Part shown: in pieces, positions 9,905 through 21,539 of the stretch
Layout of the letters: the number at the start of each line of letters is the position of its first letter
Numbering within the stretch: position 1 is the stretch's first letter
Assembly (NCBI RefSeq): GCF_040954835.1
Contig: NW_027168383.1
Span: forward strand, 124,001 to 188,000
Direction: 5' to 3'
Length of the DNA stretch: 64,000 nucleotides
DNA from: Lepisosteus oculatus
Taxonomy: Eukaryota > Chordata > Actinopteri > Semionotiformes > Lepisosteidae
Notes under the pieces: model-generated
What the model saw: only the letters and a program-made list of their open reading frames with translations
What the model was told of the DNA's origin: nothing
The model's database searches: none
Position numbers and translations under genes: made by a program

Positions 9905-10310
9905 GCAAACGTTAGGTTGCGCTTCTTCATGCTGCATCGTCGGCATGAGTGGAGCTTTTTAAACGTCTGTACTTACTGTGCCCCATAAGAAATCGTTTGT
10001 CCCCGTTCAAAAGAGATTGTGCGATGCCCTGCAGTGTTCGCAAAGCAAACCTTTGACAGTTTGAAAAGAGGAATTTATTCTGCTTCCTGTGCGTGCAGTA
10101 GTTACAAAGTTGAACGTCTTTACACGATTTGCTGCAGTTTTCAGTGGGCGGGCTTTGTCAGATGGCTTGGAAAAACGCACTGTGTTTCGGCTCGGGAAAC
10201 ATCATGAGAAGTGTCCTGCATGTTTTCTGTGTATAGCTGTCTTTTAACGCATACAGAATTCATTCGAAATCATTGATTTCTCCAATTAACAAGGGTCCCT
10301 TAAAAGATGA
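9905..10310 (-). repeat. Gly(TCC) 3' flank, orphan inverted copy
   Basis: Closely matches the reverse complement of 1330-1720 and its sister copies. No tRNA-Gly is attached: the block runs directly into a Ser leader at about 10310. The same fusion, inverted, occurs at 39560-39600. Confidence 0.8.
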
Positions 10311-10625
10311 GTCAAAGTAACGTCTAATCGGATTAGTTTCCTTAGAGCTGGTTCAGAGTTTGCTCAAGAGTTTACCTTTCACAGATGCGCAAAGAAGAAT
10401 GTTGGGGGTGCATGCTTCAAGGTGCCTTACAGCTGTAGGGAGTGATTCGAGACGATTCATGCCGTGTGCTCGTTCCCATATACCGTACGCCCCGGGGTGC
10501 AGTGCTAGGATGACGTAAAATACCGCTTGGGCACGTAACGGCGTTATATGCAAGTGCGGGACGTGAGGGTTTTCGTTTGTTCATTTTGTTTTGCTCTGCT
10601 TTGCTTTGTTTCTTGGTCAAGAGGC
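10310..10625 (-). repeat. Ser leader of cassette 3, orphan copy
   Basis: Reverse complement of 36960-37310 and 39220-39560, including an AAAGCAAAGCAGAGC-type repeat and the segment CACCCCGGGGCGTACGG. No Ser tRNA is attached here. Confidence 0.75.
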
Positions 10626-11500
10626 GTAAGGTAAGTCGTAATCCAGGGAGAACACTGGTGGCAAACAGTCCGAGGTGAGAGGCGAGGTCCAAAGTCGAAA
10701 AGGCAGAAGGGGAGTCCAATATCCAGAATAAACGAGGTAATGGAAAAAACGCCAGGTAGAGCTCTCAAGGAGTAGACTCAATACCAGCGGGAAGCAGGTA
10801 AAGATGGTAAAAATAGCACTGCGTACCGCACGGTGGAGTGTGTGCAGGTGGGTTAACTCATGCGGCGGCGTTTGTTAATAATCACCCGCTGCTGGTGCTG
10901 TTTAGATTGCTTAAGAGTTGGTCTTAACTGCCTGGCGGTCATGACAAGCTCCTCTTTAAGCTGTGGTTTAGTTTTGCATTCATGTGTTTCTAGAGCAGTT
11001 ATTTATGGGGGTGGGTGGGTCTTTCACAGAGGCTCAGGACAAATCCCCTGCATGAAAGTCTACTGTGTGCGTTCAAACAGTCACAGGTTAAGAGCCAGGC
11101 AGGAGGACAATGGACAGAAGAAGCAACGAACTAAAAATAAAAGAACGAATATGAAAAAGCCACCATCTTTTTCTTTTTGACATTTTCCGACTTTCATGCA
11201 AGCCAGGACAAAGTTGCTCGTAGCTACTTGTGGATTCAAATACTCTATCGAGTGCTATGATGAGTTTTTGCAATTTGATTGTCGTCCTGTCAGCCTGTTT
11301 CTGTTTTTTTTTTCAATCTAGTGATGGAAAGTAAGAGGGAAATGATGGAGCAATCAATAACCGCTCCGGAAAAATGGCAGAAAGAAATGGCCCGTCACTA
11401 AGGACATTTGTGAAGCAGAGGAGTGACATCACCACAAAGGCGACTTATTCTGCTGATCGTTTTGGTGAATAATGATTGAGGCGTGTTAAGAGAAAGGTAG
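10626..11500. other. unassigned sequence
   Basis: No RNA gene or known repeat is recognised. The frame at 10860-11180 (106 aa) has no recognisable domain and I do not call it a gene. Confidence 0.4.
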
Positions 11501-11610
11501 CTGCGTCAGCATGCTTAGGCTGCAAAGGATAAAGCAAAGGTTTACTCCATGCTGAAAAGAGAAGAAAAGAAGCACAACGTTTCGGCTGTGGAGCCTTCTG
11601 CGCCATCTTC
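11500..11610 (+). mobile_element. Penelope-like element end fragment
   Basis: The segment from CAGCATGCTTAGGCTGCAAAG through the purine-rich stretch to ACAACGTTTCGGCTGTGGAG matches the better preserved ends at 12475-12660 and 51545-51695. These termini resemble Penelope-like elements, whose ends are known to hold hammerhead-type ribozyme cores. No reverse transcriptase is seen nearby. Confidence 0.5.
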
Positions 11611-11943
11611 TTTAGCAATGGTGATGATGTTTACATTGGAAAAACTGAGACACGCATACTGGAGGGGCTTGAACCACCAACTTTTCAGCACCACAGAGTC
11701 TGACAGTCTTTTGTGCGCCCTACATTTGCAGGTTTATGGTCAAAGAAAACAATCACTTGCACTTCTTGCAGCCGGCAATCTTTTTCCACTGACAACCAAG
11801 AAATGGATTTCATCTTTCACAAGCTGTATGGATTTCTTCAAAAACAAGTTATTCCAGAAAGGAAATTAATTCTTGCATTAAACTGAACCAAGCTGTACAT
11901 GTTTGTCTGAAATGAGATATGCGGCACAACAAGACACGGAGAG

Positions 11944-12017
11944 AGGCACCGCTGGTATTCAGACCCAGGATCGCCTGCTTACTAGGCAGGCACTTTAAGC
12001 CACTAGGGAACAGCGCC
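11944..12017 (-). pseudogene. tRNA-Thr(AGT) pseudogene, old
   Basis: Minus-strand 74-nt sequence matching the cassette Thr genes in the acceptor (GGCGCTG with CGGTGCC), anticodon arm (AGT) and variable region. The D arm is scrambled (TTCCCTAGTGGC) and the B box is GGTCTGAATAC, which should abolish Pol III recognition. The 5' flank to about 12140 is a diverged copy of the Ser-Thr spacer, so this is an older relic of cassette 1. Confidence 0.75.
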
Positions 12018-12893
12018 AGCAGAGCACCGTGCTTTTACAGACACTTGGACACATCTGCGTTCGGTGTGCACTTAATCTGCTCTCTGAGCCCGTTGCCTCC
12101 GTCCCATTTAATAGCAGAACTGACGCCAAGAGAAATGATGAGAAATGGCATTTATCGGGCACTTCTCATGTCCAAGGAGCTCAATGCCCTTGACACCTCC
12201 CCAAGGCGACAGAGCTGTGCATTCTTTGGCGACAACATTTTTTCTTTTGTTTTATTTCTATACTTATTGATAGAATAAAAACGATATGTCATGTACTGTA
12301 AGGGAAATGTCTCTTTTCATGGGGAAAGCTAGCACCAGCAAATGTTGTGTTTAGAAGAAGTGATTTAACATGACACGTGACCTAATTTACCGGAGCAAAA
12401 GCTCACCCAGCAAGCCCTGCTTTACTTCTACAGGAGAGAAGTACTGTAGAGTCTGCAAGATGTTCAGCTGGGTAGCTACGTCAGCATGCCTCGGCTGCAA
12501 AGGAACAAGTAATAGGTTTATTGCATGCTGAAAAGAGAAGAACGGAAACACAGCGTTTCGGCCGTGAGGTCTTCTCACACCTGAAGAAGCCTCACACCTG
12601 TAAAAGGCTCCATGGTTTTCTTTCTTCTCTTTTCAACATGGAATACACCTATTGTCTGCAAGATGTGACAATTTCACGGTGTTTTGGAAGAAAACCTTTT
12701 TTCTTTGAATTCAAAATCAATCAGAATTTCAGCATGACACACCAACACTTTTTCTGTTTTAAGGAGATGATATTTTAAACCTGATAAAAATAGTAGGAAA
12801 CACAAGTTTCTTGCTGTGAAAATTTAGATGGGGAAGTGTACTACTGGTAGCAGTGTAGAGCTCTCTGTGGTGGAATGCAAACACATGTTCTAT
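12018..12893. repeat. old cassette-1 flank with a Penelope-like end
   Basis: 12018-12150 is a diverged Ser-Thr spacer. 12385-12460 is a diverged Arg leader (compare 4900-4950). 12475-12660 is a second Penelope-like terminus with TTTCGGCCGTGAGG and CACACCTGAAGAAG segments. 12680-12790 is again diverged Arg leader. The insertion therefore splits the leader of the Arg gene at 12894. Confidence 0.6.
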
Positions 12894-12966
12894 GGGCCAG
12901 TGGGGTAATGGATTACGCGTCTGACTTCGGATCAGAAGATTGTAGGTTCGAGTCCTGCCTGGTTCG
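12894..12966 (+). tRNA. tRNA-Arg(TCG) on an Arg(ACG)-type body
   Basis: A 73-nt cloverleaf: acceptor GGGCCAG with CTGGTTC (two G-T pairs), anticodon loop CT-TCG-GA with a perfect TCTGA/TCAGA stem, and B box GGTTCGAGTCC. The D arm has G-rich changes (GGGGTAATGGATTACG). A T4 run follows within 10 nt. The flanks are diverged copies of the Arg leader, so it shares ancestry with Arg(ACG) at 5186 but has the TCG anticodon. Confidence 0.8.
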
Positions 12967-13860
12967 TGAGGCTTTTAAACCTCTCAGGTTCCTCGGTAAC
13001 AGGTTGCCGTCATGTATATGAACTATAGAAAAGCATCTGCCACAACCCGTAAATTAGCACGCAAGTGCGGGCTAGTTAACACAGAACTGTATGGAGATCA
13101 TCTCCAGCTCCGAGCTCAATTGCAATGAAAAAACATGCAGAACAGAACTGGAGAGCAGCTGAATTTGTGCTCAGTAGGGTGGGGAGGACTCAGCATTGCT
13201 ATTGTTCTAATTGGCATGAACTGCAGGGGATCTGAATCAGAACACGTCAGTTAGTTCGATCATTGCGTCAATATGTAGGCCACGTTAATATAGAATTATT
13301 ACTTTGTCTGTCTCGTCTTTGTATATAGGTGAATGTCCCTGACAATTTCATGTTAGTTTTTAAGAACGACATTGGTGCTAATATATACATATATAGCATA
13401 TAAGGAACACGTAAAAGTTTAGTCCATGTTGAAAAGATAAGAAAACCGCCACAACGTTTCATCTCGGAATAAATCTTTACTTGTTGTTTTGCAGCCTACC
13501 CATTCTGACCTAACTCCTCCCTTGAAATTCCCTAACAGATAAGGGTACGTAACGGCTCATGCGATGCTCAGTTGCAATTTGTCCCAAAACAAACAAGAAC
13601 AGCAGCTGAGGGTTTGAGTTTGAACATGCACTGTATTAAAGCAGCTTTTATTTCCATTGATAAATGCTAGATATTCCTACAGAGATTCTCCAGGTAGTAA
13701 GCGATTCCTGTTTCTGTTTCTATTTCTGTTTCATATATATATACAGTATATATACAGTATTGTACTATTATTATATAATTGTTACACTGTGGCTGTGTTG
13801 TGTGTGTTAAGCTGCTGTTGCACTGCAATTTCCCTCACGGGATCAATAAAGTATCTATCT
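12967..13860. other. Arg 3' flank (diverged), then AT-rich sequence
   Basis: 12967-13260 is a diverged copy of 5259-5560. A small Penelope-like end piece lies near 13400-13470. A TATATACAGTATATATACAG microsatellite-like stretch lies near 13735-13765. No gene is supported. Confidence 0.5.
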
Positions 13861-13864
13861 ATAA

Positions 13865-14045
13865 GAAGACATTACCAACAACGACCACAAGATGGAGATA
13901 TTGTCCAAAGAGGCAAGAAGGGCAAAGCCGCGATAAGGTAAAATCATTTTTTGTAAGAGATTGCTGTCAGAATGCACATCCGTATCCCAAACAGAATCTC
14001 TAGTAAAATATGATCATTTGTGAAACAGGCAATTGAGTGTCTGCT
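13865..14045 (+). repeat. single 40-bp minisatellite unit with flank
   Basis: One copy of the unit containing ACATTACCAACAACGACCAC, followed by a flank that also follows the array at 17716-17795 and, inverted, the array at 35408-35521. This shows all three loci descend from one duplicated block. Confidence 0.75.
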
Positions 14046-14099
14046 ACAATATGATTGCTACAGATGCAGCCATTCAAAATGCGCGGGCGTACGCTGTAC

Positions 14100-14157
14100 G
14101 CAGTCTACCACAAGTTACCGGTAAATACCGCGAGTTACCGGTAAATACCGCTAGCAA
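14100..14157. repeat. short tandem repeat containing TTACCGGTAAATACCG
   Basis: The motif AGTTACCGGTAAATACCGC occurs twice in succession, with palindromic TTACCGGTAA cores. It sits inside the block that is inverted at 47040-47210, where the motif is not kept. Confidence 0.6.
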
Positions 14158-15523
14158 AATAATAGTATCCGGAATTTCCGCAAGGTGGAGCTAATAAAGC
14201 TCAACTTCTCATGTTTGAGCTGTAGCCATCAAAGTCTTTAATGAAGATATTACTAATAGTATTAATAATAAATGAACTTGGACAAGCTGTAAACTCAAAG
14301 TATTGCCCTGGTCCACATTATTTTTTTCATTGCCCGTCTTTGTAAAAGTAACACCACAGCATTTCGCAATCACGCATTTTTTTCCAATCATGCAAAGTAC
14401 AGTAATTTTTGAGAATCGATTCACCATGCCTTTCACATGCTCATAAAAGAGGTTGATTTAGGAACATAAACATATTACCGTATGCAAACTGTACTGTATA
14501 CAGTTTGTATATGTATATGTATATGTATATTTAATGTCTTAACTGTGCCCGTTTAAGTATTGAATATTTATATGGAATTTTACCACTGAAGGGAAATCTT
14601 AGTGCCTGAGCATAAAAAGAATAGGAGCATACTGGAACACGTGTGAAGGCCATAAACGATATTAATTTTGGAACATAAACATACAGTATATGGCTGGTCT
14701 CGGTACTTTAAAGAAAACATACACGAAACATGGTTTCATTATGACCAGAATCGGTCTTGAGATATTTTTAACTTGATTTACAGTATTTGAGAGGTATGTC
14801 TTGACACCGATACTACGTAAATACTCCTCACGTATATGTTTCTAGGTTTATATTATGCATTTCATACGGTCAAATTGCTTTTGAGCAACTGATAAGAAGC
14901 GCGAAACGGTATGCCCAGGGCGTTTTAGTTTTCGTTTTGTTTTAATGCAGTGCAGTGGATTGATTAGAGATATCAAGTACATACAAGTCATTTTTTAAAT
15001 GTTGTAGTTCGTCTTGTAAAAATGTTACGAGTACATCATCTGTCAACAATTACACAGGTTCTGTTTCCATATTGCGGTTTTTGGTTACGTAATATTATTT
15101 TCTAATTTCACGTTGTGAATATATGATTTGGGCAAACAGAGCCGCAAAGAAGTACATTATGGGTTGTTGTTGTTTTTTTGCAGTTTTATCTAAAATAAGC
15201 GATGCTTAAACCTTTGTCTGATTCTTGTGAAACTATCCACACGACAGTTACCTAGGAGTTGACTTCAGTGATGTCACTGATGGGATGTTTCTAAAAATCC
15301 ATCCTCTGTAAAACATCTTCTCTAGTTGTTCTGCATATGTATTCGCTAATGAAGCTGTGTTTTTCGGAGCCTGGTTCTCTACATTTCTGTATGAACCAGC
15401 TTAGAGGGCTAAAGACAGCTTGTGTTTAAATTGAGTGTAAGGTAATTTATGCTTCTAAAGTCATGGTCAGCATTTATTATTGTACTGTGCTGTAAACTTC
15501 TTCTGTGCCTAATTACATTATTT
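14158..15523. other. AT-rich sequence duplicated, inverted, at 45500-47200
   Basis: Diverged stretches (for example around GTATTGCCCTGGTCCACATT) recur in reverse complement near 46700. No reading frame with recognisable content and no RNA gene is seen. Confidence 0.5.
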
Positions 15524-15722
15524 TATAGTCGATAATGTTTCTGTAGTGCTTTTTCAGCCCTCAGCATGTGTCTGCGCTGGTGGTGCTGTGGGTTAGGTTC
15601 CTGACTCCTATGTCACATGGTCTGTGGTTGAATCTCATGGAACTATGACTTTAATTTTTAACAAACATTTCTTTGAAAAAATGAAACATTTCCCTTGGTC
15701 AGAGATTAAATAAAACCTCACT
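15524..15722 (+). mobile_element. tRNA-derived SINE-like element, copy 1
   Basis: A 200-bp element repeated at 54837-55037. It has an A-box-like segment (GGTGCTGTGGGTTAGG) and a B-box-like segment (TGGTTGAATCTC) about 35 bp apart, as in a tRNA-derived Pol III promoter. A non-tRNA tail ends near GAGATTAAATAAAACCTCAC. Family unknown to me. Confidence 0.55.
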
Positions 15723-17715
15723 CGCATCAAAACAAATTTATATTTCTAAATATCACAACATGATCGAATTTACGTCTTTTTAATAACAATGAATAGTCAC
15801 CTATGCGTTACAAAATAAACATTTATATTGATTTGAATTGCGTTTTGATTTAAATCGTAAACGCGTGTTTAAATATATGTGTTTAAAGGCGATATACTGT
15901 ATAAAAGCGCTGATTCTTATGGAATGTGTTCGGCCGGGGATTCAAAAAAAATATTTTTTTTAATCGCGTATCTAAGGAAAATTGCAGTATAACTTTGTTC
16001 ATGCACAAACAGTGGCATGTTACATTATAATTTGGGTGTCTCCTCTTGCCAGAAAGCTCTAAATTGCATTTTGAGTGCGGTTTTTGACTTTTTCTAAATT
16101 GCAACCCATAAATAAAGCTGATACAGTTTAGACTTACTGTATTCTAAACTGTATTACAACATCACATTGGACAATGCAACGTAAATTGCAAAAATGCACT
16201 TGGAATCTATCCTAGCCCTACTATGAAAATTATTTAAACTGCGACACTTATCATTCATCTTTAAATAAACTTTATTTTATATAGCGTTTTAAGCGAATAG
16301 GTAATTAGATTGCTCATAAACCTAATCGCTTTTTCTACATAAACACAGCGTGATTGCTCTCTGAAAATGGTTTTTTCTTTATATTTAGGCTCAGATTTCA
16401 ACTATAGATCGTATTATTATGAACTTTCTTGGAAAAATGTCTTTTATGTAAACCATGTTTGCTATTAATTCATTTAGGGCTAAAATACGTTCATTGTCTT
16501 CCAATCGAGTCGAGTTGACATTGGAAGCTTGCCACGCCCGGACTGTTACACCAACGCATTAGCATGTTGAAGCGATTTCATTGAGGAGGCCATCTACTAG
16601 TTAACACTGTACTTCCTACTTTGAAAATACCTGTGAAATTGGTTTAATTCGTCACAGCCAGCACTCCGGCAGAGAGGGGGGTTGTACTCGTTAATGTCTG
16701 ATGACATACAAGTGGAAAGATTACAGATTTTAATCGTCTTTTTTCTGAACCAGGGAAAATCTGATCATGTTTCTCTATAACAATAATAAAAAACTTTATT
16801 TTCAATTATTTTACATATCCCGCTTGCACATCGCATGACTTTAATAAATCTATTCTTTATTAATACTAAATAAATAATACTAAAAATACTTCAGCAAATA
16901 GGTCACTTGATTTTTGGAATAATTCCAAATAGCACAATGATCCACTGGCATCCCTGAAGTCTGTTTAGTGCATAATCTTCCAAATACAATCACTAAGCAA
17001 TTATAAGAATTATACCATCCTACTTCTTTGTGATATCCTGTAAAAACTAAACCTATTTTTATAAGGCTTTTACTCAAAAGATTTCCAAACACACAAAGCA
17101 TTTGTGAAGTACTATAGTATTTCTAAAGGTTACTGGTACAACATCAATCATTAAAGCTTACCAATAAAGTTTAGATTGCTGACTATGGACTAACTACATT
17201 AACTAACTGCAATGCAACACTATACATTTTACAAGAATATCTGGTTGAATTCTTGCATTTGTAGCCAATTTAATGCGAGAGAAATAAGCCAATTTAATTA
17301 TTTCACAAAAAATAATGTGATATAAAATGGATGTTTTTAACTTTATTGTAGTGTTTTAGAAACTAATATGTCTTCAAAAATGGTTGTTTTTCACTCCTAG
17401 GAATGAAAGCTGTTGTTATATAATGTTTATTTTCAAATTTTGAAAAATCAAAGGATTCTAGCTTTCTCCCCTTTCAGGCATCGGACACAGAGAACCTCAT
17501 GGTTTTCCTAAAAATCATTTTTTATGTTCCCTGGTGTTCCAAACTTAGTTTTAATCAATTTTAATTTGTTATTATGTTAAAAACAGGGTAATAAATTTCT
17601 AATTGGACTATAAATAATGTCATATTGTCTGCTATAAAACTGATGTTTTCAACTCTATTGTAGAGATTCTAGAATCAACTAATAGAGAATTGAAATAAAA
17701 AAGGGCATAAGAAAA
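15723..17715. other. AT-rich sequence shared with 44220-45060 and 35560-35900
   Basis: 15740-15850 is inverted at 44950-45050. 16425-16690 recurs in direct orientation at 44215-44560 and includes the conserved segment CCACGCCCGGACTGTTACAC. 17320-17700 recurs inverted at 35530-35910. No gene is recognised. Confidence 0.5.
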
Positions 17716-17795
17716 CATTACCAACAACGACCACAAGATGGAGATATTGTCTAGACATTACCAACAACGACCACAAGATGGAGATATTGTCCAAA
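17716..17795 (-). repeat. 40-bp minisatellite, two units
   Basis: Two consecutive units containing ACATTACCAACAACGACCAC, separated by TCTAG. It is the inverted counterpart of the three-unit array at 35408-35521. Confidence 0.85.
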
Positions 17796-19080
17796 GAGGC
17801 AAGAAGGGCAAAGCTGCGATAAGGTAAAATCATTTTTTGAAAGAGATTGCTGTCAGAATGCACAACTGAATCCCAAACAGAATCTCTAGTCAAATATGAT
17901 CATTTGTGAAACAGGCAAATGAGTTTCTCAGGTGCCCATTGCTCATTTTCAGACACATTTATGCAATACTTTCACCATGCGTTGAGCAATAGGGATTAAA
18001 GATACCAGAGGTAAGGTTTAAAAGTGATTCTGAGGTGCAACACATCAGCGATACAGCTAGGCATCTGAAATGCGGGGTTTGAGAGCCCTTCAGGGAACAC
18101 CGTACCCTAAAGGTACCAGAAGTCCACTAGTATAAGCATTAAGTCACTGTCACCCCTGTTACAATGTGATTGCTACATATCTTCATTTCTTTGGTTTTTA
18201 AGGAGTAAGAGTGCAGGGGGTCTAAATCTGCGATCCAGTGTGTTGAAGTATTTCACAACACTACCTGTAGCCCGTATGGAAATAAATACTAATTCTGATT
18301 ATTGCCCTGGGCATGTACCAATAAATCACTGAGCATATATCACTGTGTTGAAGCTAGAGACCTGTATGTAATATTATGGTGCTAAAATGTCATTTTCACA
18401 TATATTAATGTAATAAATGATTGCTTATGCTTAATAAACAAATCTAATTAAAATAAAAACTTAAATTTTGTATTTGTCTTGTACCATAGAACATGATTTT
18501 CTTTGTATTTCAAGCCCACAAAGTGTCCAAATGATGCACGACATGATATAAGGAAGATTATCACATGAAAAATCGGTATTATCTTTCTCATGAAAATGCA
18601 TTCCTTTCATTACCTTTTAATTTTTAAAATGAACTCAAGTTGTGTATAATGTAATAATTTAAGTAGAATAGATTCTAATAATATAATGATCCAGTGTGTT
18701 GCACTACTTCACTGCTTCACTGTTCTATGCCGTCTGGAAATAAATCCTCAGACTGCTTACTGCCCTGGGCTTGTACCAATAAATTACAGGAGCACATCTA
18801 TATATCACTGCGTTGAAGCAGGAGACACACAATCACTGCAAACACATCCTAAATACAGTGTTCCAGCACCTTTGACCTCATCCAGAACGTATCATTTCTT
18901 GAAAGGGATTGCTGTCTGAATGCACATCTGAATCCCAAACAGAATCTCTAGTAATATACGATCATTTGTGAAACAGGCAAATGACTGTCTCAGGGGCCCA
19001 TTCCTCATTCTCAAGACACATGTATGCAGTACGTACACCATGCATTGAGCAAAAGGGATCAAAGACACCACAGGTAAGGT
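17796..19080. repeat. low-complexity region with internal repeats, inverted relative to 34390-35400
   Basis: 17830-18015 and 18866-19080 are diverged copies of one block, and the same block appears inverted at 34390-34588 and 34818-35019. The frames here are shadows of this repeat. Confidence 0.65.
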
Positions 19081-19420
19081 TAGAATTCATTCTGACTATA
19101 TTCTAAAATATTGGACTCATATTCTTATGATGGCAGACATGATGCTGCGTTTAAAACCGGGGTTAATGGACATTATATGACTGTCAATTCTGTTTTGTTT
19201 TGGAGACACTTGGCTGCCTATATGGTACAGTGCAGCGTGAAGGAAACATTTTCCAAAACTGTGTCAGCTCAAAAGTTGTAAGAGAACCTCTCCAGCTGCT
19301 TTAACTCTCTTCATTTTTGTCATTTAATTGTCTGTCGGCACTATGTGGCAGCGTTGCATGACAACCCATCTCACCACGGAAAGGAACCTAACAGCTTTGG
19401 TAAGAGAGGAGAAAAGGACC
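19081..19420. repeat. Ile cassette 3' flank
   Basis: From about 19180 this matches 37440-37595 and 37853-37939. The other copy has 257 extra bp (37596-37852). No gene besides the adjacent tRNA-Ile. Confidence 0.7.
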
Positions 19421-19494
19421 TGGCCAGTAAGGGGCTCGAACCCACGACTTTGACGTTATTAGCACCATGCTCTAACCAACTGAGCTAACCGGCC
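19421..19494 (-). tRNA. tRNA-Ile(AAT)
   Basis: A 74-nt cloverleaf on the minus strand: acceptor GGCCGGT with ACTGGCC, A box TTAGCTCAGTTGGTTAGAGC, anticodon AAT, and B box GGTTCGAGCCC. One T-stem pair (50-64) is lost. A T4 run lies about 10 nt downstream. It is the only Ile copy in the window with all arms; those at 37940 and 63480 lost or scrambled the T arm. Confidence 0.88.
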
Positions 19495-20020
19495 TCACGA
19501 CAGTGGTCCTCTCTGTGCAGTGCCTTTTACTTCCATTGACAAATGATAGCAATTCGAAGAGAGATCCTTCAGACCAGCAAGCAAACCCACGGCTATTTCG
19601 GTTTTCTATCTAGGCAACGTTGGTGTCTGCAATAGCATACATGAAAGCGTGATGCAATTTCTGTGGCTACATTTGTTGCACGTCATGCACAGTAAGAGTG
19701 TTTCTAACACCAAATAAAAAGTCAACAATTAGCGATCACGCCTTCTCCTCAGTTAACCCACTGAAACCCTTGCTGTTAACAGTTCTTTACTGCGTGCTTT
19801 AAGAACACCTACATAATGTGTCAGTTCTTTCAGCTTTATTCATTAGGTTTTCAAAGGCATAAGTAGAGCACCAGAGGCGCGAACGTAAGATGTGTGGTTA
19901 TCTGAAGAACTCATTTCCATGGCAGCAGGGCCAAGTGATTCAGCGTATTTATAGTACCAGGAATGGAGAAACGGCACTTCGCCTTTGCCGGGGAGGCACA
20001 AGGATACGTGTGGCAGACGC
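19495..20020. repeat. Ser(TGA) 3' flank, cassette 3
   Basis: Near-identical to 5690-6212, so this is a recent duplication. No gene is seen. Confidence 0.8.
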
Positions 20021-20102
20021 CATAGTCGGCAGGATTCAAACCTGTGCAGGGAGTTCGCAACGGATTTCAAGTCCATCGCCTTAAACACACGGCCACGACT
20101 AC
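20021..20102 (-). tRNA. tRNA-Ser(TGA), probably decaying
   Basis: An 82-nt Ser-type tRNA with long variable arm. Acceptor GTAGTCG pairs with CGACTAT (one G-T), the anticodon is TGA, and the B box is GGTTTGAATCC. The D arm reads GCCGTGTGTTTAAGGC instead of GCCGAGTGGTTAAGGC, losing one of the conserved G18-G19 pair, and the variable arm is altered. It may be transcribed poorly or be a pseudogene. Confidence 0.65.
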
Positions 20103-21457
20103 AGCAAGCTCACCCCCGCCGCATTCCTCCTATAATCTAACACAGAGTGCGAGGTGGCTGCAGAAACTTTTTCAAAGTCGCTCTCCGTTAAAAAAAAAAT
20201 AAATACCTTTGACAAAATACGTGCCGGCAGACAGACATGCCTCAGAGGGTTTAAGGCTGGCTTCACGTTCAAATGATAAAGTCTCCCCGTCCGGATGTCA
20301 AAATGGAACTTTGGCAGACAGAAAAAACATCAACAAACCACAAATGTGGACAAGGATTTTACAAGCTGCACCACACTGCACTTTCCAAAGCATTTACATT
20401 CCTGTTAGACGCAGGAATTGCCTTTGATTTGCGCGCTTACGAACGCCATGGAAAACGAAACAAAACTAAAGCCCTCAGCTCCTGCACTTGATTATAATGC
20501 CGTTACGTGTCGAAGCAGGAATTTATGTCATCCTACCACTGCAATACGGGGAATAGAGGGAAATGAGCACACGCTACGTATGTCTCAATCACTCCCTAGA
20601 GTCGTAAGGCGCATTGAAGGGTGCACACCGATCATTAATCGTTGCGCCTCTGTGAAAGGAAAGCTCTTGAGCAGTCTTTGAAACAGCTCGGATGAAACAC
20701 TTGATTGCTTCCATGTGCATCTGGAGCCCATTTCTTATTTTCACTTCACGCCGCCCAAAGCATTTCTAAAACAGGAGATTCGTGTTTGGGAATGCGCCCT
20801 GCCCTACGAATAAAACAGGTCTACGGGTCTGAAACCTGCTCCACGGAAAACAGTTCTGTTGCGCTTTTGATCAAAGGGAGATTCGCTGTTCTTACTTTTT
20901 GATGACATAACACCCAAAGGGGCTTCTTTGGAGCTGGATTCCAACCAGCATCCTAAAGTTTCTTGGCGGTATCCTTTACAGTCCTCTGTTCGGTCGACAA
21001 GGGACAGAAGGGGGCAGCTTTCCTCACACACACAGTGCAATGTACTGTAGTGTTCCCGTTCATTGAATTCGCAGTTCTGCATCAGACCTCTAACTCGTTT
21101 CCTTAGCTTGGATTTAAGCCATGAAGCAGGCTTCTAGTCTATAAACGTCTAGAGAAATCACAAACTATTTGAGAGGCCATCATCCCAGGGGAACTGACAA
21201 AGTCTATCCCTAAACACCTAGCGCAATCTCTCGAGAGACTGTCAAAAATCGCTTTCTCCGTTTGCGTTGCAAGTAAGTGAAAACGCGGTCTCAAACCAGA
21301 GCCACTTGGCAGCAGCGGCACGTAAATACTGTTACTGTCACTGCTCGATACTGACGTTAGCCTACTATACCATGTTCAGCCACCGCTAGGAAATGTACGG
21401 CTCTAGTACTGGAGCAAACAACAGGAGGGCCAAAGGCACACGGGCACACATGGAGAG
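20103..21457. repeat. Ser leader (cassette 3), then unassigned sequence
   Basis: 20103-20720 matches 6295-6900. 20740-21330 has no counterpart that I can see and no recognisable gene. From about 21330 the Ser(GCT) downstream flank of cassette 1 begins (compare 3360-3489). Confidence 0.65.
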
Positions 21458-21539
21458 TGACGAGAATGGGACTCGAACCCATGCGTGCAGAGTACAATGG
21501 ATTAGCAGTCCATCGCCTTAACCACTCGGCCACCTCGTC
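21458..21539 (-). tRNA. tRNA-Ser(GCT)
   Basis: A complete 82-nt Ser tRNA: acceptor GACGAGG with TCTCGTC (one G-T), A box TGGCCGAGTGGTTAAGGC, anticodon GCT in a fully paired arm, long variable arm, and B box GGTTCGAGTCC. It is the best Ser(GCT) copy here. Its sister at 3490 has the anticodon changed to GGT. It should read AGU and AGC. Confidence 0.92.

Noticed and set aside
11549-11869. A 106-aa frame beginning MLKREEKKHNVS, with a possible B-box-like word on the minus strand.
   Set aside because: It starts in a Penelope-like end and has no recognisable domain. The B-box-like word has no convincing A box or cloverleaf.
15560-15660. Possible functional tRNA with A-box-like and B-box-like segments.
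   Set aside because: No cloverleaf can be folded and a second copy with the same long tail exists, so a SINE is the better explanation.
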